Assembly (NCBI GenBank): GCA_017963165.1
Contig: JAGCTZ010000224.1
Coordinates: 21,988 to 85,987 of the forward strand
Length of the DNA: 64,000 bases
Source of the DNA: Treponema sp.
Lineage (GTDB): Bacteria; Spirochaetota; Spirochaetia; Treponematales; Treponemataceae
Direction of reading: 5' to 3'
The position numbers and the translations under genes are program-made. A model generated the notes under the pieces. It saw only the letters and a program-made list of their open reading frames with translations, had not been told where the DNA came from and ran no database searches. Every line of letters begins with the position of its first letter. Position 1 is the stretch's first letter. Shown piece after piece: positions 8,866 to 17,618 of this stretch.

Positions 8866-9948
8866 ATGATTAAACCCGCATCAGCTCTAAGACCATTATT
8901 TTATATATCTCTTTTTGCTTTTTTATGTCTGCCCTATAAATTTATTCAGGTAGCTGCAATAAGTATTCTTTTTATTATTCTTATAAGTTATCTCTGGGCC
9001 AGAAGTCTTGCAAAAAATATTACAGTAGAGCGTGATGAAGCCGAAATCCGTACAGTTTCTTTTGAAAAGCTTACAATTTCATTTACAATAATCAATAAAT
9101 CTCGCCTGCCGGCTTTTATGTGCTATGTCCTTGATAATATTCCATACCTTCATGTTTTTGAAAAACAGAATGAACGCCTTATAATGCTGCATGGTTATGA
9201 AAAAAAGACATTTTTCTATCAGGCAAATGCTCTTAGTCGTGGGCTTTACAGCGCGGGGCCGGTAAAAATCCGCACTTTTGATCCGCTTGGCTTTTTTACA
9301 ATTGATCTTGAATTTGAATGTAATCAAAGAATTCTTGTTAGACCTGCACGAATTCAATTAAAAACAAAAGCTCATCCAGGCCTTCCACAGGGAAACATAA
9401 AAATCAATAATCCTGTTTATGAAGATATTACAATGCGTCGAAGTATCCGCGAATATAAAAATGGAGATGAATTGAAGCGCATAAACTGGCGTGCAAGTGC
9501 AAAATTTGATTCACTTTTTACAAATGAATATGAAAATACTTTTGATGCTCCATTTTTTGTATTTTTGAATCTTGCAAAAGAAGATTACCCTCTTCATATG
9601 CGCAGTGAAAAAGGTGAAAAAGCGATAGAAATTGCTGCAAGTATAGTAAATACCGCTGCACGTCTTAAACAGCGTTGCGGTTTTGCAGCTTATGGTTCCG
9701 GGTTTCCATTTATAAAACCAGGTGAAAATCAGGCTGATTGTATTCTTGATATTCTTGCGCTCATTCAGATGGTTGATGGAAAGCTGGAATATAATCCCGA
9801 AATAAAGCTTAAACCGGAACTTTCTACAGGAACGCTGCTTTTTATTGTTGGCCCCGAGCATGTCGAACTTTACAATGATAAAATAAGTGCAAAACAGTAT
9901 GGAATAACTACCGAAACTCTTGGAATTATGAAGGACGTACGCAAATGA
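8866..9948 (+). CDS. DUF58 domain protein
   Basis: A 360-residue protein with two closely spaced N-terminal membrane segments (residues 8-45), an Ig-like beta region, and the DUF58 signature YKNGDELKRINWRASAKFD (about residue 198), followed by a vWA-like C-terminal half. DUF58 proteins accompany MoxR ATPases and are probably membrane-bound adaptors. It ends in a 4-base overlap with the next gene, so translation is coupled. Confidence 0.88.
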   Translation: MIKPASALRPLFYISLFAFLCLPYKFIQVAAISILFIILISYLWARSLAKNITVERDEAEIRTVSFEKLTISFTIINKSRLPAFMCYVLDNIPYLHVFEKQNERLIMLHGYEKKTFFYQANALSRGLYSAGPVKIRTFDPLGFFTIDLEFECNQRILVRPARIQLKTKAHPGLPQGNIKINNPVYEDITMRRSIREYKNGDELKRINWRASAKFDSLFTNEYENTFDAPFFVFLNLAKEDYPLHMRSEKGEKAIEIAASIVNTAARLKQRCGFAAYGSGFPFIKPGENQADCILDILALIQMVDGKLEYNPEIKLKPELSTGTLLFIVGPEHVELYNDKISAKQYGITTETLGIMKDVRK

Positions 9949-11426
9949 AAACAAAAATGAACATTACGATTTTTCATAAATTCACAGAGCGCCTGCTCAT
10001 TTTCTTAACGGTAAATTCCTTTTTTTCCTGCTTGCTTTTTATGCTCCGTGATATTTGCATTTCTAACAATGTAGATACAATCAATCTTACAACCATTTTA
10101 GTTGTTTTTGTTTCTGCTATTATCATTTATTCTATTTATATTATTTTCTTTAATGAAAAATCTTCTACTGCTAATTTTGTCAGGCTTTTATTCTTTTATG
10201 CTATTATAAGCGGCGGTATTTTCTTTCTTTTGCGACATTTTATTTATTTTTCAGGAATCGTTGCTTTTCTTTGTATGATTGCTCAGGCAATTCTTTATAA
10301 AAAGATTCTTGAAGCATTTTTTTCTCACGATACTTTTGAAATTCATTGCGAAGCAAAAAATAATTCTCAGCTGCAAAAAGAACTTTATGATTATAATATA
10401 TATCTTTCTGATGCTGCTGCCGGCTACAAACAGAATAAAAGCATTCTTTTAATTCTTATGTGTATTTTGATTATAGCAGCAGGTGTCTGCATTGCCTCAA
10501 ATTATAACCTTTCTTATTTTTCTATTTTTCTTTTGTTTATATTTTTTATTTGTGTAGCAAGTAATTTCTTTTTATATTCACATTATGTACGCGAAGCAAC
10601 CTTTGCATCAAATGGTTTTGTAAATGTTTTTGATTACAGATTAAAGATTTTCTTTACAAGTATTTTGATTTGCTCTGTATGTTTTTTAATAGGACTTGCT
10701 TTATCTTCTAATCATTCTTTGATAAAGCTTTCGTGGTTTTTAAATCTTTTGAATAGAAAATCAAAATATACTGGCGGCGCCACACCTGCACCTTTACCAG
10801 AAATTGACCCATACGAGCAAAGATTAAATGAAATTAGAGCTCTTCAACTTGCTGTTGCAGATGCTAAGGAAAATAAATCTAATAACATACTTGCAATTAT
10901 TTGCGGTTCCTTTTTTGTAATTGGAATTGCATGGTTTTTCTTAAAGCCGTTTTTTACTAAAGTATTTGGAAATGCAATTAAAAATGCTGACTTAAAATCT
11001 GTTTTCAAAAGATTCTTTTCAACTATTGGAAAAGTTTTCAAAAAGCTGCTTCATCTAAGAATAAGACCTGCAGTTTATTCAAGCGCAAATGCAGAACGTT
11101 TTAAGAATGATATGACAGAATTCCTTAAGACTTCAAGAAAATCAAAGGAAAAAAAGGCAGAGCTTGACAGGCTTACAACACAATTTATGAAAATTATTGA
11201 CTGGGGCGAAATGAACGGCATTCATTATACAAAAAACTTGGCTCCAGCCGAATATACACAACAATTAAGAAATAAAAACGCAGAGCTTGCAGGAAATCTT
11301 TTTGAAAAGGCTCTTTATGCAAAAGAATGTCTTACAAAAGATGAAGAAAACGAATTTGAAAAATATGTTTCGGCAGCTGTAGCAGTCGTTTTTACAAAAG
11401 CCAAGGAAGAGGAAAATCAGGAATGA
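9945..11426 (+). CDS. Multi-spanning membrane protein of the MoxR operon, possible DUF4129-like tail
   Basis: The 493 residues include two blocks of hydrophobic helices (about 15-125 and 165-250), a linker with a further single helix (about 315-335), and a soluble C-terminal region (370-493). The tail, with NLAPAEYTQQLRNK and LFEKALYAKECLTKDEE, resembles the DUF4129 pattern found at the end of transglutaminase-like proteins in MoxR-DUF58 operons. The transglutaminase domain itself is absent. The gene overlaps both neighbours by 4 bases. The family call is an inference from context and the weak tail motif. Confidence 0.6.
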   Translation: MKTKMNITIFHKFTERLLIFLTVNSFFSCLLFMLRDICISNNVDTINLTTILVVFVSAIIIYSIYIIFFNEKSSTANFVRLLFFYAIISGGIFFLLRHFIYFSGIVAFLCMIAQAILYKKILEAFFSHDTFEIHCEAKNNSQLQKELYDYNIYLSDAAAGYKQNKSILLILMCILIIAAGVCIASNYNLSYFSIFLLFIFFICVASNFFLYSHYVREATFASNGFVNVFDYRLKIFFTSILICSVCFLIGLALSSNHSLIKLSWFLNLLNRKSKYTGGATPAPLPEIDPYEQRLNEIRALQLAVADAKENKSNNILAIICGSFFVIGIAWFFLKPFFTKVFGNAIKNADLKSVFKRFFSTIGKVFKKLLHLRIRPAVYSSANAERFKNDMTEFLKTSRKSKEKKAELDRLTTQFMKIIDWGEMNGIHYTKNLAPAEYTQQLRNKNAELAGNLFEKALYAKECLTKDEENEFEKYVSAAVAVVFTKAKEEENQE

Positions 11427-12625
11427 GGATTGTTTTTTACAGTTCCAACTCCAATTATTATGAGCCTCAGGAATGTGTAACAACAAATTATCCTTCCTGG
11501 AATGATTTATGGAATCAATTCTGTAAACTTTATCCGGAACATTCATTTTTTTCAGTTTCTCAAAAGCCTGCAATGTTTATGCCGGACAGTACAATAATTG
11601 TAGAATCGCAGGAAACTAAAGTTTTTGTTGATAATGTTGCTGCTCTTAAGCCAGATTTAGTTATAGCAGCCTCTTTTTGGGTTACACCATACGACTGGCT
11701 TCCTGTAAAAGATGCACTTATTGCAGATGAATTACGCGCACTTGGAATAGATGTTGTATGTCACAGTAAAGAAACTTCCCTATTATGCTTTGATAAATAC
11801 CGCACGATGAACTTTTTAGAAGCAAAAGGCTTTTGTCATGCTCCTGGAATGTTTATTGATCACGATTTATATTTTTGTGCAGGGAACATGAACCAGGTTT
11901 GCAGCAATGTTTATAAAGAATGTGTTCTTAAACAGCTTAAGCAAATGGAATATCCACTTATTATAAAAAATCCTGTTGGTTTAAGCTCTTATGGAATGGC
12001 AGTTGTTAATTCTTACAACGAAGCTTACGGATATCTTAATTCAAAGAAAAATAATTCAAACAGACTTGTAGAAAAATTTATTCAAGGCGAACAATTTGGA
12101 ACAGAAATATACGGAAGAAATGGGAATTATAAGGTTATGCCACCATTCCGTTTAAGTGTAAATCAATATGGAATTACGAGTCCAAAGCTTTGTCGAAAAT
12201 CAGGACCTGTGGATGATGAAGAATATAAAATTGATGAACTAAAAAAGGAACTGAAAAGGCTTGCATGTGAGCTTAAACTTGATGGCTTTGCGCAGGTTGA
12301 TTTAGTGTTTGGCGGCGGCCATTGGTACATAATCGAAATTAATCCTAGATTAAGCGGAATGACCACAACATACACCGCCGCCGCCGGCTTAAACTTTTAT
12401 GATTATCTTTTCCGTGCTGTAACAACAAATTTTGAACCTACCTTACAACCTGTAATAAATAAGAAAATCCCATTACAAACACCAGAACAACTTTCTGAAC
12501 TTTCAAGGCAACAAGATGTTTTATTTATTTCTCAAATACAGAATAATCTTGCTTTACAGGAACGAGAACGCGGTTATTGTGAAGTAATTCAAACTGCAGA
12601 TACAGAAAAAGACGAAAAGTTATAA
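11423..12625 (+). CDS. ATP-grasp domain ligase
   Basis: A 400-residue ATP-grasp protein: YPLIIKNPVGLSSYGM gives the ATP-binding lysine and glycine-rich loop (about residue 176), VEKFIQGEQFGTEIYG the adenine-contact strand (about 215), and FAQVDLVFGGGHWYIIEINPRLSGM the metal-binding Glu/Asn (about 290-315). Such enzymes join a carboxylate to an amine using ATP. It is the last gene of the MoxR operon (4-base overlap) and its stop abuts the stop of the convergent FemX gene. A peptide, cofactor or cell-wall substrate is possible but not shown. Confidence 0.8.
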   Translation: MRIVFYSSNSNYYEPQECVTTNYPSWNDLWNQFCKLYPEHSFFSVSQKPAMFMPDSTIIVESQETKVFVDNVAALKPDLVIAASFWVTPYDWLPVKDALIADELRALGIDVVCHSKETSLLCFDKYRTMNFLEAKGFCHAPGMFIDHDLYFCAGNMNQVCSNVYKECVLKQLKQMEYPLIIKNPVGLSSYGMAVVNSYNEAYGYLNSKKNNSNRLVEKFIQGEQFGTEIYGRNGNYKVMPPFRLSVNQYGITSPKLCRKSGPVDDEEYKIDELKKELKRLACELKLDGFAQVDLVFGGGHWYIIEINPRLSGMTTTYTAAAGLNFYDYLFRAVTTNFEPTLQPVINKKIPLQTPEQLSELSRQQDVLFISQIQNNLALQERERGYCEVIQTADTEKDEKL

Positions 12626-13789
12626 TTATCTTCCGTGTAGCTTTTTTACAACTTTTTTGTACCACCAGGCTCTTACATTTTCTACAAAACTATATGGTTT
12701 GTACCAGAAGCTTGTTGCAATATCCCAGCTGCCTATTCTATGAATAATCTTTCCGCCAAAATTTGCCTTAAACATATAAAGTCCGTGCATAGAATGATTT
12801 TCATTTTCTCCGTCTGGTGGCATTCCATAAAGATCATAATATTTAGAGCCGTAAGCCTTAGCATCTTTCATTGCTGTCCATTGTAAAAGATGATTCGGCA
12901 TAAGATTTCTTTTATTGTTACTGCTTGCTCCATAAAGATAAATTGCTTCATCTTTGCTGAATAAAGTCATAATTGCTGCAATTTCATCACCTTCATGTTC
13001 TGCAATATAAAGAGAAACAAAAGGGACATCATTTCCTGCTTCTACAGCTTTTCCACTTGAACTTATAAGGTCAAGATAATATTCTTTTGCGTGACTTGAA
13101 TTACCGTCTCGCGCATTTGTTTCTTTTGTAAGAGCATAGAAAACGTTTATTTTTTCAGACAAATTAACAGAAGTTCCAGTATATTTTTTTACAACAACAC
13201 CTTTCTTTTCGCTCAGTCGAATATTGTAACGCCATTTTGAATGCATTGCTGCAAGTATTTCTTCTTCTGTTCCTGTCAGATTTACAAGAGAAGTATCAGG
13301 TGGCTGGATATCAACTTTATTTTTTTGTAAACCAAGTTTGTCTGCAAAAGAAACAATTTTAAGTCCACGGTTATAAATATCTCGTTCTTCTGGTGTCTCA
13401 AAATCAACATCAGGATCAAAACGAATTGCAATTGTATTTTTAGGAAGAAATGGTTTTACGGCAAATGCAATATCATGTAAAAAAGCACCAAATTCTATAG
13501 TCTGATCATTTGGAGAAATTTGTTCTGTGTCAAAGGGAAGTTTCGGAAACAAAGGTATATAAGCAATAGAAAAACGACCCCCGCAAAAGCTTCTGTTAAT
13601 TACAGAAACTTCATAATTATTTGATTGAGGTTCATCATCTTTTTCATCTTTATAGGAAATGTCAAGCTTAAAACGTTTGTAAGACCACCCATGGCGTGAT
13701 TTAAATTCACACCAGAAAGGTGTCTGTAAAAACGAACCGTCATTTGTATGAACGGTTGAATCAATAAGAGAGGCTTTTACTTCAAACAT
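12626..13789 (-). CDS. FemA/B/X-type peptidoglycan branching aminoacyltransferase
   Basis: The 387-residue product has the FemABX pattern of two GNAT-like halves: SKWRYNIRLSEKKGV (about residue 190), typical of lipid II:glycine transferases, and a second half with LMPNHLLQWTAMKDAKAYGSKYYDLYGMPPD (about 300). It should add an amino acid from aminoacyl-tRNA to the third-position residue of the peptidoglycan stem. Spirochaete peptidoglycan contains ornithine with attached glycine, so glycine is the likely donor; that is inference. It shares one base with the stop of the upstream HD-GYP gene (TAATG), so the two are coupled. Confidence 0.85.
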   Translation of the reverse strand: MFEVKASLIDSTVHTNDGSFLQTPFWCEFKSRHGWSYKRFKLDISYKDEKDDEPQSNNYEVSVINRSFCGGRFSIAYIPLFPKLPFDTEQISPNDQTIEFGAFLHDIAFAVKPFLPKNTIAIRFDPDVDFETPEERDIYNRGLKIVSFADKLGLQKNKVDIQPPDTSLVNLTGTEEEILAAMHSKWRYNIRLSEKKGVVVKKYTGTSVNLSEKINVFYALTKETNARDGNSSHAKEYYLDLISSSGKAVEAGNDVPFVSLYIAEHEGDEIAAIMTLFSKDEAIYLYGASSNNKRNLMPNHLLQWTAMKDAKAYGSKYYDLYGMPPDGENENHSMHGLYMFKANFGGKIIHRIGSWDIATSFWYKPYSFVENVRAWWYKKVVKKLHGR

Positions 13790-15168
13790 TAATTAACACC
13801 TTCGTAAGACTGGTCGGTATATTTTTCGTTAATTTCGATAATTTTATCTTTGATTTTAAAGAATTCTTTAAGAATTAAAGGATCAAAATGTTCTCCGCTT
13901 TCTTTCTGCATAACTTCAAAAGCTTCTGTATAAGAAACAGGCTTTTTATAGCAGCGTGGAGTTACCAGTGCATCAAAAACATCGGCAACAGCCATTATAC
14001 GTGCACATAAAGGAATATCTTCGCCCTTTAAATGTTCAGGATATCCTCTTCCATTCCATTTTTCGTGATGATTTTTACAGATATTATTTGCCATTTTAAT
14101 CATATCACGATCAATACCAACAGGAAGAACTTCATTTATAATTCTTGAACCTTCTATAGTGTGTTTTTCGATAATAGCATGTTCTTCCGGAGTGATTCTT
14201 CCCGGATGCTTTAAAATTAAATCTGGAATACGAATATTTCCTATATCATGTAATGGTGCACATTTTTCAAGCATAGAAATAAAATTTGGTGTAAGTGTTT
14301 TTGCATAAACATCATCATTTTTACATTGTTCGGCAATCATACGAACATAATTTGTTACACGGATAATATGCTTACTTTCGGAAATATCTCTTGTTTCAAT
14401 AAGTGATGAAAGATTGATGATTGTATTATGCTGCAGTTCTACACTTCTTAATCCATCCTGTTGCAGTTTTTCTTTTGTTGATTCAAGATTTTCTTTAATT
14501 TTCTGGTTCATATTTATATAAATTATGAAAAAGGAAATCGTAAGACCAAGACTATTAAGGGCAAGACCATAATGTGCAATCTGAACAATCTGCATTATGA
14601 ACGGAACAAAAATAAATGATGCAAAACCAATATTTTCTGCATTTGAAAATTTCTTATGATTTTTGATTACAATAAATAATGCTTCACAATAAAGTAAAAT
14701 TTCTACAGCAACAGTACCATTAAAGAGTTTTCCTCTATGATAAATGTTACCAGGTAAAATCTCGTAATACCAGTCGGCAAATGGAGTGATAATAAGCATT
14801 ATTATATAAACAGCTGCAGCCGCAAGACAGAAATACCAGTAATATTTTGATATTGGTTCTACTTTGCTGTAATAAACAAGTATGTATTTTATGTAAAAAA
14901 CAAATAGCAAAATACCGGAAAAGAAAAAGATAAATGAGCTTACAGGAAGTGCAACAAGCTTCCAGGCTGCATCTGTTCCTTCACTTATCCACATAAAGAT
15001 ATCACTTATACCGTAAATAATTGCTGCAATATTTGTGAACGCAAACCATTTTACATGCTTTTCAATATCTCTATAAGAAAGAATTGAGCATGTAATAATA
15101 AATGAGATTAAAACACTATAAGCATCAAGGCTTATGTTAATGGTGTTGATAATTTCTTTTGTCATCAT
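13789..15168 (-). CDS. Seven-helix membrane HD-GYP phosphodiesterase
   Basis: A 459-residue protein with about seven N-terminal membrane helices (residues 8-220), a short coiled linker and a C-terminal HD-GYP domain. Seen: HDIGNIRIPDLILKHPG, HHEKWNGRGYP and ADVFDALVTPRCYK. HD-GYP domains hydrolyse c-di-GMP to GMP; all metal-ligand motifs appear intact. The membrane half has no obvious extracytoplasmic domain, so it may sense a membrane-soluble cue. The start overlaps the metG stop (ATGA) and the end is coupled to the FemX gene, an unusual operon of translation, signalling and cell-wall genes. Confidence 0.9.
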   Translation of the reverse strand: MMTKEIINTINISLDAYSVLISFIITCSILSYRDIEKHVKWFAFTNIAAIIYGISDIFMWISEGTDAAWKLVALPVSSFIFFFSGILLFVFYIKYILVYYSKVEPISKYYWYFCLAAAAVYIIMLIITPFADWYYEILPGNIYHRGKLFNGTVAVEILLYCEALFIVIKNHKKFSNAENIGFASFIFVPFIMQIVQIAHYGLALNSLGLTISFFIIYINMNQKIKENLESTKEKLQQDGLRSVELQHNTIINLSSLIETRDISESKHIIRVTNYVRMIAEQCKNDDVYAKTLTPNFISMLEKCAPLHDIGNIRIPDLILKHPGRITPEEHAIIEKHTIEGSRIINEVLPVGIDRDMIKMANNICKNHHEKWNGRGYPEHLKGEDIPLCARIMAVADVFDALVTPRCYKKPVSYTEAFEVMQKESGEHFDPLILKEFFKIKDKIIEINEKYTDQSYEGVN

Positions 15169-17474
15169 CCGATATCACTATTGAGTGCCTTAGTTGTCTT
15201 TATTTCTTTACCATCAGCCATAAGAGGAATTCCGGCAATATTGACAACTCCGTCTTTAGATGTAATCTGCACACTAAAGAATTCATCAATGTTGATTTCA
15301 TCTTTTTTTGCGGCTTGTGTGTCGGCACCCCGAAGGATTACTTTTGTACCAGGTTCAGCCCAAGATGCATCAAGAACTTCGACACATTCTTTTCCGTTTT
15401 CATCTTTGTAATCTCCTGCTAAAAGCATACCACGGCTTTCTACTCCGCGCATTGTTCTAGGGGCAAGATTAGCTGCAATTATAACATGTTTTCCAAGTAA
15501 TTCTTCCGGTTTAAGATACATACGCAGACCAGATTGAATTGTTCTTTCTGTTCCGCTTCCGTCATCCAGAGTTTCTATATATAGTTTATCACCTTCCGGA
15601 TTATTGTCAACTTTTAATATTTTTGCAACTTTTAATTCAATATTTTTATTAAAGAAATCTGCCTGCTGTTCAACAGGAAGATAAGCCGGCTCTGCATGAG
15701 CTTTCTTTTCCTGTTTTTTGGCAGCTTTTTCTGCTTCTTTTGCCTGTTTTCCACTGAATTTTTCACGGAATGCAAGCATAGTTTTCTGATCAAGAGGTTT
15801 GAAATAAACTTCTGTTGGTCCAACTGTAGATAAGCCTTCTGTTACTCCAAGATCATCCCAGATGTAGCCAGGAATTGTTTCCATTCCAACCTTCTTTTCC
15901 TGAATTGATTTGCCAAAATAGCTCATGATTTTCTGTGTATACTGAGGCATATACGGATTCATCATAATCATAAGGTCTTTGATTACATAACAAAGATTAT
16001 GAATAAGGCTTTCTGCAACTTCAGGATTTTCTGTTCGTGCTTTCCAAGGTTCTGTAGCCTGGAACTTTTTATTACAGATATCAGAAATTTCAAACATTGT
16101 ATGGAAGGCATCCTTAAGTTCTGCCCATTCAAGATAATCTGTTGCTTTCTTTTCAAGTTCGCGAACTTTTGTCCAAAGTTCTTCGTCTACAGGAGCATAC
16201 GGGATTTTTCCTTCGTAATATTTATTTACAAAAAGCAAAGTGCGGTTTACTAAGTTTCCAAGGTTTCCTATAAGTTCACCGTTAAGCTTTTCCATAAAGT
16301 CTTTCCAGGTAAACTGATAATCCTGTTTTTCAGGTCTGTTATAGAAAATATAGAAACGCCATGCATCTGCAGGAATTCCTGTTTCTATTGCATCTGAACC
16401 AAATACTCCAATTCCAAGACTCTTTGAGAATTTTCCATCTTCGTAATTTAAGAATTCTGTAGATGACATATGATGAAGTTTTGTCCATTCATGAGGACTT
16501 CCCAGCAGTGTACAAGGGAAAATTACTGTATGGAAAGGAATATTGTCTTTACCAATAAACTGGAAAAGGTCTACTTTTGGTTTATCTTTAGCTTCTTCTG
16601 ATTCAGAAGGAATCCACCAGCTCTTCCAGTCAAAGCTTTGACGTCCTGATTTTTCAAGTTCATCTGCAAGCTGCTTTGTAATAGAAATATATCCGATTGG
16701 GGCATTAAACCAGACATAGAAAACTTTATTTTCGTAGCCTTCTTTTGGAACCGGAATACCCCATTTAAGGTCACGAGTAATTGCTCTTTCCTGCAATCCG
16801 TCACGAATCCATGCTTTTGACATATTGATTGCATTGTCGGACCACTTTCCTTCTACACTTGCTTTTTCCATCCATTCATTGAGTTTTCCGCTCATTGCAG
16901 GAAGATCTATATAAAGATGCTTTGTTTCCCTAACTTCTGGAGTTGAACCACAGGTATGACATTTTGGTTTTTTAAGTTCGATCGGATCCAGGAGGCTGCC
17001 ACACTTGTCGCACTGGTCACCGCGTGCCTTTTCATAACCACATTTTGGACAGGTTCCGTCTACATAGCGGTCTGCAAGGAACATATTACAGTGAGGACAG
17101 TAAAGCTGTTTGTTTACATGTTCTTTAATAAAGCCTGCTTTATCAAGGTCATTAAAAAGTCCCTGTGTTATTTCTGTACACTGTTCGTTTGATGTACGTC
17201 CAAATTTATCAAAATTGATATTGAACCATTTATATATTTTTGTATGTTCCTGATAATAATGATTACACAGAGCGCGTGGTTCTTTACCTTCTTCCAGAGC
17301 CTTTGTTTCAGTTGCAGTTCCGTATTCATCAACACCACAAACATAAAGAGTTTCATAACCCCTGTTACGGCAGAAACGTGCAAAAACATCTCCCGAAAGT
17401 GACTGAATTATGTTTCCTAAATGAGGTATATTATTTACATATGGTAATGCAGCAGTAATAAGTCGTCTGTTCAT
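15165..17474 (-). CDS. metG: Methionyl-tRNA synthetase with C-terminal tRNA-binding domain
   Basis: At 769 residues this is a full-length class I synthetase. The HIGH-like motif is PHLGN (about residue 17), zinc-knuckle cysteines lie at CPHCNMF, CPKCGYE, CDKCGS and CHTCGS (about 126-177), and the KMSKS equivalent is FSKSLG (about 353). A Lys/Ala-rich linker (about 605-630) leads to an EMAP/Trbp111-like OB-fold tRNA-binding domain (NIELKVAKILKVDNNPEGDKLY to the end). It charges initiator and elongator tRNA-Met. An AAGGAA ribosome site precedes the ATG. It heads the operon that runs into the HD-GYP and FemX genes. Confidence 0.97.
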   Translation of the reverse strand: MNRRLITAALPYVNNIPHLGNIIQSLSGDVFARFCRNRGYETLYVCGVDEYGTATETKALEEGKEPRALCNHYYQEHTKIYKWFNINFDKFGRTSNEQCTEITQGLFNDLDKAGFIKEHVNKQLYCPHCNMFLADRYVDGTCPKCGYEKARGDQCDKCGSLLDPIELKKPKCHTCGSTPEVRETKHLYIDLPAMSGKLNEWMEKASVEGKWSDNAINMSKAWIRDGLQERAITRDLKWGIPVPKEGYENKVFYVWFNAPIGYISITKQLADELEKSGRQSFDWKSWWIPSESEEAKDKPKVDLFQFIGKDNIPFHTVIFPCTLLGSPHEWTKLHHMSSTEFLNYEDGKFSKSLGIGVFGSDAIETGIPADAWRFYIFYNRPEKQDYQFTWKDFMEKLNGELIGNLGNLVNRTLLFVNKYYEGKIPYAPVDEELWTKVRELEKKATDYLEWAELKDAFHTMFEISDICNKKFQATEPWKARTENPEVAESLIHNLCYVIKDLMIMMNPYMPQYTQKIMSYFGKSIQEKKVGMETIPGYIWDDLGVTEGLSTVGPTEVYFKPLDQKTMLAFREKFSGKQAKEAEKAAKKQEKKAHAEPAYLPVEQQADFFNKNIELKVAKILKVDNNPEGDKLYIETLDDGSGTERTIQSGLRMYLKPEELLGKHVIIAANLAPRTMRGVESRGMLLAGDYKDENGKECVEVLDASWAEPGTKVILRGADTQAAKKDEINIDEFFSVQITSKDGVVNIAGIPLMADGKEIKTTKALNSDIG

Positions 17475-17582
17475 GATTTTGATTCCTTTTTTATAAAATG
17501 TGTTTCTTTAATATAATGAAAAAAATTGATTTTTACAATAATACCAGAATCTACAAAACCTGAATTCGAAAATCTTTTTTAA

Positions 17583-17611
17583 GTGACAACTCAACTTTTT
17601 GCGTGTATAAT
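17583..17611 (+). promoter_or_regulatory. Promoter of the chemoreceptor gene at 17619
   Basis: GTGACA (17583-17588), a 17-base spacer and a perfect TATAAT (17606-17611) form a sigma-70 type promoter. Only 7 bases separate the -10 box from the ATG and no Shine-Dalgarno site fits, so the message is probably leaderless. Confidence 0.65.
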
Positions 17612-17618
17612 TTAAATC

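Noticed and set aside
17168..17389. Open frames antisense to metG and to other genes throughout the window
   Set aside because: They lack ribosome sites or domain features and lie wholly inside well-supported genes on the opposite strand.
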